From Hysterangium stoloniferum (taxonomy: Eukaryota; Basidiomycota; Agaricomycetes; Hysterangiales; Hysterangiaceae), in contig WHVD01000049.1 of NCBI GenBank assembly GCA_015178975.1, forward strand, positions 372,001 to 436,000: a DNA stretch of 64,000 bases, given 5' to 3'. A program made the translations under genes and the position numbers. The notes below the pieces were generated by a model. It made no database searches. It was not told the DNA's origin and saw nothing but the letters and a program-made list of their open reading frames with translations. Below are positions 45,210 to 55,727 of the stretch, piece by piece; position 1 is the first letter of the stretch, and the number at the start of each line of letters is the position of its first letter.

Positions 45210-47152
45210 TCAAGAGATGCAACTGCAAGGGGAGGCGCTGTCTAAGAAAGACGTGTTGTAGTGACGACGTCTCGGTACTCCCATATGTCCTTCTGTGACA
45301 ATGGCTAGAACATACTGTTTCACCTTTGAATCCCAAACCCCTCCAAATGGCTGCTTCGTGAAGGATGGCGCTGTCTCCTCCGGCACAATAAAAATGAACA
45401 TCCAAGGTTGTTCTGTGGAAGGTCGAAGGTTAGAGGCGGGCCCCTTCAGCTTCAGCGCACGTTGAATGCGTTGGAATCCGGCAATCTTCCTAGGGTCATT
45501 CTCGGCTACTGTCATTTGAAGAAAGTCGAGACGGTCTGACCGATATACCAAAGAGTCGAGGGTTGGATAAGAGGCTGACAATGGCTGAAAATAGGTCGAA
45601 GTTTTACGTCGGATTTGTGCCTCAAGCTCGGTTGAGAACGAAGCGGATTCAATTGCTTTATACTCGGTACCGCCGGGATAATCCCAGATAATGGGTCGTC
45701 GAGGGAACGTAGGTTGAAGGAGCGGGAAAACCGAAGGGATCGGAAGAACCTGTGACACTGCCGCCCCCAGATGATTCCGCTGGTAGGGACGAGTGCTGGA
45801 TCCCTTCGGATGAGATCGTAGAGCTCGCGCGCAGCACTAGCCTGCCGTTCCTCATATTTTTCCAACAAGCGTTCAAACACCCAGTCAGAAACAGGCTTGA
45901 TCAAACAACCCGAGAAAAAATGACGATGATCGCAGCTGTATAGTTCAAACAGGTGATGTGAAAATTCGCCACCGCCGCAGGTGTCGTAGATGAGGGAAAC
46001 GATGATGGCGCAGCTGCGATCACGTCTTTGACCGAAGCAACCTCATCTTTCAAACAAGCGGAGCTAGTACTTGCAAGGAAGCATCGACGAGGGTTGATGC
46101 CCAGACATGTTCTAGCGGCATGGAGACGGGCATAGGTAAGATCCTGAGAATGGAGGAATATCCTATAAACAACATTAAGACAAGGAGAAAATACGACGTA
46201 AATGGACAAACCCAGCCAAGAGATACTCTCGGAAGGTGAAAGGATTCATCATGTAGGCAGTCGCTACATTTCCGCCAGGTAGGTGTTTCATCCACGAGCG
46301 AGCTTTCCTATCCTTGAGTGACGAGATTACCACAATACGAGCCCCAATTTGAACGTCGGGGAAGGATGGTTCTGATCTGCATCGACGAGAGCAACTACAT
46401 CATTGTGGTTTAACACATCTGATCGGGACAGATTTCGTACAATGTTCGATATTTCGTAAACAGCGCCCGATGCGCTCTGAAAAATGGTACATTTGCCACG
46501 TAGAAGACGGTGGATGAGAAGGAGAAAGAGGTAGGAAGTCTTTCCTATGCATTGATTGATGCAAGTCAGTTAGGTAGGTGCACTGTAGTGGATTACACTC
46601 GCCACAGCTTGGTTGGCCGGTGATAAGGCAGCTTCCGCGTGTACCCTTCTTCCTATTATTTAGTATGGAAGATAAAGCCTCGTACTCGTCCCGTATAAGC
46701 AGGGGGAAATGAACGGGTGGGAGACTTGTCAGATTGAGGGGCGTGATATCAATATATCGAACCCTGGTTCGGAGGAGCTCGAAAAGGTCGTCATGGTTGA
46801 AGTCGTCAAAGGAGAAAGAGTCGTCCTCCACGTCGACATGGGCATCGGAGACGTCCGAGACAGAGACGTCCTTCATGTCGACATCAGGATTGAGTGTCTT
46901 CGGAGATGAAGTAATCGTCGTCACTGGTGGATGACTGGACAGGAACAAACGTGTTGAGAACGTCCAGTTTAACTGATAAAACGTCTTTCGCCTTGTAGGT
47001 TTTCGAGCTGCGTGAGGGATGTGCGACGTCGAGCTGTGCTTGTAATTCAGAGTAATGAGTACGAGTAACTATAGCACTGCGGAATATACTGGCTCGCAAT
47101 GACTCTTGTTTCCAAGTTTCTGGTGAAGCTCAAACAGCCAATTTTCTGACAT
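45210..47152 (-). pseudogene. CRN/RHS-like P-loop protein, decayed inverted copy
   Basis: It aligns end to end with the intact gene at 47343-49191. Frame-breaking differences are visible: a 1-nt deletion soon after the start (near 47115), a 2-nt deletion near 46898, a 10-nt deletion near 45690 within the DDP segment, and an extra base near the C-terminus (about 45285). It also has a longer acidic run (VSVSDVSDAHVDVEDDS). Walker-A sequence and its GC-AG intron are retained. It cannot make the full protein. Confidence 0.88.
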
Positions 47153-47220
47153 TCGGCAATGCCGTTTATGGTTGTGCAGCGTCTGACAATAAGCGCCAAA
47201 TATAGATGCCACCCTAAAGT

Positions 47221-47234
47221 CTGTGACGTCACAG
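47221..47234. promoter_or_regulatory. CRE-type palindrome in the spacer between the inverted genes
   Basis: CTGTGACGTCACAG is a perfect 14-bp palindrome containing TGACGTCA, the binding site of CREB/ATF-type bZIP factors. It lies about 20 bp from the exact midpoint between the two divergent start codons (47152 and 47343), so it could serve both promoters. Confidence 0.5.
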
Positions 47235-47342
47235 CTTGGAATAACAAAGGAGTTGAAAAAGCAGGGGTGGGTTTAATGAGGGTTACAACGTGAGATATCA
47301 TAAGGACCTCCCATCAACGGCATTGCCTCAAGGACGGAAGCT

Positions 47343-49191
47343 ATGTCAGAAAATTGGTTGTTTGAGCTTCACTGGAAACTTTGGAAACAAGAGTCATTGC
47401 GACCCAGTATATTCCGCAGTGCTAAAGTTACTCGTGCTCATTATTCTGAATTACAAGCACGGCTCGACGCCGCACACCCCTCACGCAACAAGAAAACCTA
47501 CAAGGCGAAAGACGTTATATCCATCAAACTGGATGTCCTAAACACGTTTGTTCCTGTCCAGTCATCCACCAGTGACGATTGCTTCAACGCCGAAGACAAG
47601 CTCAAACCTGATGTCGACATGGAGAACGACTCCTTCTCCTATAACGACTTTTTCGAGCTCCTCCCAGCCAAGATTCGATATATTGATATCACGCCCCTCA
47701 ATCTGACAAGTCTCCCACCCGTTCGTTTCCCCCTGCTTATACGCGACGAGTACGGGGCTCTATCTTCCATACTAAATAATAGGAAGAAGGGTACACGCGG
47801 AAGCTGCCTTATCACCGGCCAACCAAGCTGTGGCGAGTGTAATCCATTACAGTGCACCTACCTAACTGACTTGCATCAATCAATGCATAGGAAAGACTTC
47901 CTACCTCTTTCTCCTTCTCATCCACCGTCTTCTACGTGGTGAATGTACCATTTTTCAGAGCGCATCGGGCATTGTTTACCAAATATCGAACATTGTACAA
48001 AATCTGTCCCAATCAGTTGTGTTAAACCGCTATGATGTAGTTGCTCTCGTCGATGCAGATCAGAACCATCCTTCCCCGACGTTCGAAGTGCAACAGTCAG
48101 GGGCTCGTATTGTAGTAATCTCGTCACCCAAGGATAAGAAAGCTCGCTCGTGGATGAAACACCTACCTGGCGGAAACGTAGCGACTGCCTACATGATGAA
48201 TCCTTTCACCTTCCGAGAGTATCTCCTGGCTGGGTTCGTGCATTTACGTCGCAGTTTCTGCTTGGCTAATATTTTTTATAGGATATTCCTCCACCCTCAG
48301 GATCTTACCTATGCCCGTCTCCATGCCGCTAGGACATGTCTGGGCATTAACCCTCGTCGATGCTTCCTTGCAAGTACTAGCTCCGCTTGTTTGAAAGATG
48401 AGGTTGCTTCGGTCAAAGACGTGATCGCAGCTGCGCCCTCATCGACCAGCATCATTTCCCTCATCTACGACACCCGCGGCGGTGGCGAGTTTTCACATCA
48501 CCTGTTTGAAATATACAGCCACGATCATCGTCATTTTTTCTCGGGTTGTTTGATCAAGCCTGTTTCTTACTGGGTGTTTGAACGCTTGTTGAAAAAATAT
48601 GAGGAACGGCAGGCTAGCGCTGCGCGCGAGCTCTACGATCTCACCCGAAGGGATCCAGCACTCGCCCCTACCAGCGGAATCATCTGGGGGCGGCAGTGTC
48701 ATAGGTTCTTCCGATCCCTTCGATTTTCCCGCTCCTTCAACCTACGTTCCCTCGACGACCCCAGTCAGATCATTACCTGGAATTATCCCGGCGGTACCGA
48801 GTATAAACCATTTGCATCCGCTTCGTTTGCAACCCAGCTTGAGGCACAAATCCGACGTAAAACTTCGACCTATTTTCAACCATTGTCAGCCTCTTATCCA
48901 ACCCTCGACTCTTTGGTATATCGGCCAGACCGTCTCGACTTTCTTCAAATGACAGTAGCCAAGAATGACCCTAGCACAATTCCCCGCTTCCAACGCATTC
49001 AACGTGCGCTGAAGCTGAAGGGGCCCGCCTCTAACCTTCGACCTTCTGAGGAACAACCTTGGATGATCATTCTTATTGTGCCGAAGGAGACAGCGCCATC
49101 CTTCACGAAGCAGCCATTTGGAGGGGTTTGGGATTCAAAGGTGAAACAGTATGTTCTAGCGCTGTCACAGAAGGAAATACGGGGGTACTGA
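47343..49191 (+). CDS. CRN/RHS-like P-loop NTPase protein, intact copy
   Basis: Exons 47343-47832, 47891-48233 and 48282-49191 total 1743 nt, 580 aa. Residues about 150-170 form a Walker A: CLITGQPSCGKTSYLF, split by intron 1 inside the second glycine codon; that intron is GC-AG (GCGAGT...CATAG). Near residue 215, VVALVDADQ is a Walker B. Downstream are HLPGGNVATAYMMNPF, YARLHAARTCLGINPRRCF and WVFERLLKKYEERQ. The last 150 residues (LDSLVYRPDRLDFLQMTVA, then PWMIILIVPKETAPS) resemble the nuclease-like C-terminus of eukaryotic CRN/RHS proteins. In that family a P-loop NTPase is joined to a restriction-endonuclease fold, and a selfish-element origin has been proposed. No secretion signal is visible. 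The role in a mushroom is unknown; conflict or element maintenance is possible. Confidence 0.85.
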
Positions 49192-49367
49192 GACGTCACT
49201 ACAACACGTCTTTCTTAGACAGTGCCTCCCGTTACAGTTGCATCTCTTGACGCCGAAGGGCAATCCTATCGCTTTACTGTACTTTTCTTGTTCGTGTAAA
49301 ACTACCATGTGAATACACATCTGTAACATGCCTTGCGGCACTATAGGCTCGTGAAAAAGTACGCTGT

Positions 49368-49772
49368 CCGTGGTATATAGTGTACATGAGTGAATAAACC
49401 ATCAGACCGTAATTCTTGGGGGGTGGCGTGACTGTAATAAGTATAGCTAACCGTGGTATATACAGTACATGATTGAATAGAACATCGGACCGTAAATCTT
49501 GGGGGTGGAGGTATGGTCATTCGGCGCGAGGGGTGGCGTGACTGTAATAAGTATAGCTAATCGTGGCAGTACATGAGTGAATAAAACATCGGACCGTAAT
49601 TATTGGGGGGGGGGGGTATGGTCATTCGGCGCGAGAGGTGGCGTGACTGTAATAAGTATAGCTAATCGTGGTATATACAGTACATGAGTGAATAAAACAT
49701 CGGACCGTAATTCTGAGGGGGGGTATGGTCATTCGGCGCGAGGGGTGGCGTGACTGTAATAAATATAGCTAA
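49368..49772. repeat. Minisatellite, four units of 83-110 bp
   Basis: Units 49368-49450, 49451-49560, 49561-49665 and 49666-49772 each end in AAGTATAGCTAA or a close variant. They contain CATCGGACCGTAA, a variable poly-G run and GGTATGGTCATTCGGCGCGAG (absent from unit 1). Unit 1 is the 3' flank of the CRN/RHS-like gene itself, so the array grew from the outer end of the inverted repeat. Confidence 0.9.
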
Positions 49773-51500
49773 TTTTGATATTTGATCGTCATAAAGTGAG
49801 GTTTTCAACCTCCAATGCGGTTGGTGATGATATTAATAAAATACGTTCTTGTTATATAGCCTCATACTTGTGGCACCGAATTGGGCAGTTCCCAGTAATA
49901 ATACATTTTTTATGACAGGTGGCACTATTATATGTTCAAAGCTCGTCCTATTAGACGCAGAAAGTATACAAATGAATTTGAGAAGTAGGAATGGGTTTTC
50001 AAGTCAGTGAGCGCGAAACGAAGTCAACTCACAGCTATAGTGCCGTGCTTTGGTATTTTTGCCACTAGTTCTTATTGAGTCTGAAGTATCCCATATTTCC
50101 TTTGACTCTACTCAATAATTAGGAAAGTATGTATCACAACATACTACAGCACATACACTATAAAATCAAGTACTATAGTAAAGTGTTAGATATAATCTGC
50201 AATGTGGGAGGAAATTAAAGCAAAACACTGTTTATTATTTAGTAATTATACTAGATTCTCACATGTCTCCTGAGTGTCATACTGCCTATATTCCCAGCAG
50301 GCTGGTCTGCAACCTATCTCCAGTCTTGCATTTAAGTACTACATGACTGATTGTGAATATACTAAATATATACTACAAGTAGTATAACCAAAAAGAACAC
50401 ACCAAGCCATGAGCGTCCTCAACAGCTTGCAACACATACTTCCCAACAAATAATTATACTTGGCACTCTTTCACATACATAAGTAGGTAATTTTTAGAGT
50501 AGAACCTTCTTTGCACTTATTCCAAAAGACTGCGGTTAATATATAGTTTATTGGAGATTCAAATGTTTATTTACTAGTAGCTACAAGGCAGTCTAGTTTT
50601 AGGTTAACTAATGAGAGTCTTCGCATTCATTCTGAAAGACTAAACTAACTTTTAGCTTCGACTATTGTGCACATATCATATAATGCGAATGACTTTCATT
50701 GGTAGAAGTGTACAAGCTAGTCGAGGAATGCTAGCTAATAAACATGCATACTTCCACTTGACTTTTTTTCTATTGTCTGTATTGATCCTAGAGCACCTAG
50801 CCTCAAACAACGATACCTAGTGAACGCGCGAGAGGGTTAGTAACTAGTAGGCCCCCGAGATGGCAAGTATAGACCAACTCATCAAAAAAAATACCAGTAA
50901 GTATATATACTAACTAGGCGTACTACGCGAGCTATCTAGGGCAGCTGACCATTTCCCATTTCCCATTTCCCTGATGTGCTACGAACTCATAAGAAGCGCA
51001 AATCACCCTTCCGGTGTCGGTCAGTCCATATATTCAGTTCAGCTCAGCTAACATTGGTCCTTCGTTATTTTTACTGCCACTAATATATGCTTAAACTAAC
51101 ATGCAGAAAGGTTGGGGAGATTGTGATGGAACTTACAAGACATCACGCCATAGGTATCGAAGGTAAATATAATCCCCGAGTACTGATAATGAATCAGGCT
51201 GCTCAAGCCAAATAAATACATTGTGCATGACGCCATTCCGTGGTCCAGGCGCAGACAGTTGGGGAAATTAATCGTTAATAATTAAAATCTGCGCATGTCG
51301 ATATTAAGGGCCGCAGCCTCTTTAGAGAAGACCGGGTAGACGGAGCTCCGAGACCGCTCAAATGTAAATCATGATAATTATCAACATCGTGTTCGGTTGC
51401 GCTTCACGAGAGCGGAATAACTACCCCGACTCTCATGGCGGGCGCCCTTCCCTTTGTACACTTCTGATAAACGCCGACTTCCAGAAGGAAGCGAACTCCC
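49773..51500. other. AT-rich, gene-poor stretch
   Basis: No gene is seen. Only a short triple repeat of CATTTCC near 50950 stands out. Confidence 0.4.
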
Positions 51501-51519
51501 CACAACTATTTGGAGACAT

Positions 51520-52030
51520 AAAAACAGCAGCCCCAAAAAGCACGGTCCTCTTATCAAGTCATGATTTTCCGGGCAATAACTATCACGTCCTCATCGCTTC
51601 AGAGGGAGTGCAGGCAACTATCGTTAGTCCCATAGACTTTGAACGTCAACCGTCAGGTGTCTAATAGTGTGTTCCTATGTTTGACTGTCTGTAATGTTTA
51701 AATACCCCTTTTATACTGCTGGCAGCTGATGACGTTTGGTATACTTTTCCTCAGGTATTGCCTTAATTCTCCCGTTCCCCGAATCAGCCTGAGTGTTTTG
51801 CTCTATCTACTACACCTGCTCCTGACATCTATGTGCCGCCAGGGGCCGCAACTGCTATTAATGATACGAAGACAAACACGGGGAATCCCATGATTCCCCT
51901 CAAGTCATCTTTTACCTTCCGAATCTCTCCCGAGCTAGACATCGATCGCCATTATACCATTAATGTACACCAAGCTGTGAAAAAGAACACTCTTCCGATT
52001 TCTTCCCACAGACTCCCCATTTCCAGCTAG
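51520..52030 (+). pseudogene. Probable decayed small gene, unrecognised
   Basis: A frame reads STVLLSSHDFPGNNYHVLIA, then ATIVSPIDFE, and ends at a GT that pairs with CTGGCAG (51726) to continue DDVWYTFPQVLP. A stop or 1-nt shift follows, then LILPFPESA in another frame, then TPAPDIYVPPGAATAI and FTFRISPELDIDRHYTINV to 52030. Two parts with consistent style and a plausible intron suggest a real secreted or surface protein gene that has lost its frame. I cannot name the family. Confidence 0.3.
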
Positions 52031-52847
52031 TTATATTTATCAATTTAGGAGCTAGGCACTGCGAGAACTTGCAACTTGGGGCTTCGGGTGCTGATTTAAT
52101 TATCGTTTTTATAGATTCCGACTCTTGCTCCGGGCGAAGGATAGTTGGCTGAATCATGTTTCTTGTGTGAGTCCCTCACGTGAAATGTATACTTATCCAT
52201 GACTTGTTTTCCTCACATGGGAGGCATATGGTCAATCTTTTTAAAGGTGTCACTTGACTCAGGCGCGACACATGAGCTTGCATATGATACGTCCTTTCTA
52301 CAGGCAGTTCCTTAAAGCAAACCAGTACTCACTGATGTAACTTGAGCAAAGCGAGAGCAATAACCCAAAACTCAGCGTGAAATATTATCCATTATCGTGG
52401 TGTATTTGACTATATCTTCATCATTGAATCTCCGTTGATGTTTCGCAACCAATGCTGCGAAATGCGGCGCTCTCATGGGGGGACGCAGCATCTTAGTTCA
52501 GTCTATATTTGTTGTGAGACTCCAATAATAATTCTGCTACGAGTCATTACTATCAAACGCGCGTGTCTTGAGTCTGCGAGTCGCCCGTGAATGACGGTCC
52601 GGTGTTTGGTTCCGTGGCCGTCGTGGTTCCTACCAGACCGTGATCCATGCACACTCTGGCTCGCACAGGGACCGTGCATTTGACAACCAGTTTGAATTAT
52701 CAAAGATTGATTAATTTTACATTCATTGCCACATGCGCCACTGTCTGGCCCTTGTTACGACATGATTCAAATAAGATGGTGCCGAGAGTGAATTGATGAT
52801 ACCCTCTGCTCCTCCCCCCACAACATCTTCTCTTAAGATATTGTAAC
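52031..52847. other. Upstream region of the copper radical oxidase gene
   Basis: No gene is recognised. It probably contains the oxidase promoter, but no clear TATA box is seen close to 52848. Confidence 0.4.
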
Positions 52848-55403
52848 ATGTCCTGCACGACGTGGCGCAGTGCCTCACTAATAGTATTGTCGGTGGTTTC
52901 ATTGCTGTTCACCACGGTAAACTGCGCCGGCATTCTGCACAATTTCCATGCTCGATCAAATTTTGTTACCGGACCGTGGTCGCTTGCCCAACATGGGTTC
53001 GAGACGCAATTGAATTTTTATTTCCTCTAGCTAATGTTCTCTAGGATGTCTGGAGTGGCGGGACAACAGATGGCAATCGTTTCCGAGACAAAAGCAGTCA
53101 TATATGATAAAGTAGGGCCAGGCCGTCAGATGTTCATCTTGAATTACTGATTCACAAATATCCTTCCCAGGTCGAACACAATCCTGTTAACAATAGTGCT
53201 GGTGTACCCGGATGGGCTGTCGAATACGACATTACAAACGATATGGTGAGGGTTCTAAATCCCCAGAGTAACTCATTTTGTGCCGGAGGTTTGGATATAT
53301 TATGCTGTTCACCGTAACGACACAATTCTGACCGCCTTTTCCCACAGGCGCGCATCTTTCAAACGGTACTCTAGTAAATACAGGTAAGGTTTATGGTACA
53401 ACAATCACCAGTATGCATACAACTCATCGCTATATAGGTGGCAACCCGGTTGTGCTGACAGGTCAAAGACTCGTTTATATTTCTTTCCCACCCCAATGCT
53501 AATATCGCGCTTACTGGGCAGGCGATCTCAGTGGTCTGCAAGCGATTCGGTTATATACGCCATGCGACACAGGGAACTGCGATGTTTTTGAAGACCCCAG
53601 CCGCGTACGCCTAACCTCTCCGCGTTGGTACCCGAGTGCAGCCAGGCTCGATGATGGGTCTGTAATTGTTTTCGGAGGATCATTTTCGGGCGCGTAAGTA
53701 CCCAGGCGATACACATTAAGGAAAGAGTCGACTTTTCTCTGCGTATAGTTTCATCAATGGAGCTGGCATTAGCAATCCAACGTATGAATTTTTTCCTCCG
53801 AAAAATATCAACGGACACAACGGGTTGCAAATACCTAGTCAGGCAGGTCCTATACTTTCACACTCATGTTTCACTTTTCTAACATCACCGTCCGAATAAC
53901 CTTTTGAAGTTCCTGAAAGATACCCTAAACGGGAATCACTTCCCAATCATATTCGAACTCCCGGACGGGACATTATTTATTGCTGCAAACAATCAAAGCA
54001 TGATTTTTAACTGGAGAACAAATACCGAGACCCGCCTTCCACACATACCCAACGGTGTCCGTGTTACGTGGGGCTCATCATGCTTATTTCTCCCCCCCTT
54101 TTTTTGACCGTTGACCTCTTCTAGTTCTCCCTTCTCAGCGGCAGCAGTCCTTCTTCCTCTATCACCCCAAAACAATTATACGCCCGAAGTTCTGATCTGC
54201 GGTGGCTCCACTGTAAGCGATACAGTCGCAGCGTCGACCATTTCGTCGCAGACGCCTACGTCAAACCAATGCATTCGTATGGTGCTCAATGCGGCAGGCA
54301 TCACAGCAGGGTGGCAGGTTGAAACCATGCCGCAGGCGAGAATTATGGGAGATGCCATTCTTCTGCCTGATGGACGCGTTACAATCGTCGATGGTGCGCA
54401 AACCGGCGTCGCGGGATACGGAAATGTGCGTGTTCACGTTGAAGAGAAAAGGAAAAACCCCTTTGCCTACTTCCAATGCTACTCCTGCGTATTTGTGCTC
54501 ACTACTATGATTAGGTGAAGGATCAGATTGGACAATCCAATGCGGACAATCCCTCGTTTCAAGCTGTCAATTATGACCCAACAGCTCCTGCAGGAAGTCG
54601 CTTCTCCCAGTCAGACCTGCCTATTTCCACCATTGCAAGACTATACCACTCAGTAGCAACACTTACACCAAATGGATCCATCATGATTACTGGCTCCAAC
54701 CCTAATCTTGACGTGACGACCGTAAAATTTGCCACAGAGTATAGGGTTGAATGGCTTTCACCTTCGTACCTGAATCAGCCTCGGCCTTCGTATATGGGTT
54801 TGCCAGCCACCGTTGACTTTGGAACCACGTTCACGTTAGTGGTGACACTCCCACCTTCGGCCACAAATGTCACAGGTACAGCATATAATGTCTATTTCGC
54901 AGAGGCATTTCGTGAATAACCGTTTTTAGTTTCGCTCATGGATCTGGGGTTTTCCACTCACGGCGTGCACATGGATCAACGTCTCGTTCAACTTGCCTCA
55001 AGTATTACATTAGGCGGTGCGTTGACCGACAATATCGTTACTCTTAGTGTGGAAGCCCCCCCCAACGGAATGGTCTACCCCCCTGGACCAGGATACCTAT
55101 ACGTAGTCACTGATACAGGTGTACCCAGTTTTGGGCACAAGGTCATCATTGGAACTGGAGCATCGCCCCCTGTTGATCAGGGTGCCATTGATAAGTACGT
55201 CTTGCCGCTATCCTCTCAGTTCCCGTCTTCTTTTCCTAAACACGTCGCTACAATCATTCTTTAGCATGCTTGCGCAGACACATGGGCAGGTAGCTTCAAT
55301 TGCGGCTTCAGTGGCAGCCGCTCGTCCAACAGCCGGAGAAGGTAGTGAAGGGTGGTATACAGTTGCGGCTTCAGTGGCAGCCGCTCTTCCAACATCTGTA
55401 TGA
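52848..55403 (+). CDS. Copper radical oxidase (glyoxal-oxidase family, AA5)
   Basis: Twelve exons: 52848-52996, 53045-53111, 53171-53288, 53348-53383, 53438-53461, 53522-53693, 53749-53842, 53910-54067, 54125-54425, 54515-54875, 54930-55194, 55265-55403. They total 1884 nt, 627 aa, phase-consistent. A signal peptide ([18 protein letters not shown]) targets secretion. Copper and cofactor residues of the family are present: Cys about 108 in NSFCAGG and Tyr about 168 in SPRWYPSA (the Cys-Tyr pair), Tyr-His about 417-418 in RLYHSVATL, and His about 507 in [10 protein letters not shown]. Kelch-type blades include [10 protein letters not shown] and [11 protein letters not shown]. Such enzymes oxidise aldehydes or simple alcohols to acids and release H2O2 for lignin-degrading peroxidases. 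Intron 7 has a GC donor (GCAGGT). The C-terminal 45 residues carry a duplicated AASVAAA segment. Confidence 0.95.
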
Positions 55404-55727
55404 AGGATGGTTTATAAGTGTCTATTTTCCTTGTGGAATTTTTTTTTTTTTTTGGAACATGGGTAAGTGTTTGCGGGTGGGCTCACATTACCCTTGATTA
55501 TGTTATATCAAATTTAGACATTTTATTGTGGGTTAAAGGTTCGTTTAATACGAACATGTCATTGGTGTCGTTCGTACGAGATTTCTACTCTTTTCATGAT
55601 CAAAAAGAGGCATAGACAATGTGTCGCTCCTCCGCGCCTTTGACATAAACCAGGAAAGCAGCAATCAAATTGTCCCAGCAAAGCAAAACGAAAGCTAAAT
55701 ATAATATGTGGTGATGTCCTATGATTC

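Larger units (their letters stand above)
45033..49425. repeat. Inverted duplication, arms about 2.1 kb, spacer about 140 bp
   Basis: The left arm, about 45033-47170, is the reverse complement of the right arm, about 47310-49425. Similarity includes the whole CRN/RHS-like gene plus about 230 bp of 3' flank (CGAAGGGCAATCCTATCGCT in both) and ends at a poly-G tract on each outer side. The spacer is unique. The arms differ by many substitutions and several indels, so the duplication is not recent. Confidence 0.92.

Noticed and set aside
45752-46934. Plus-strand ORFs inside the left arm
   Set aside because: They are antisense shadows of the decayed CRN/RHS copy; the right arm shows the coding strand clearly.
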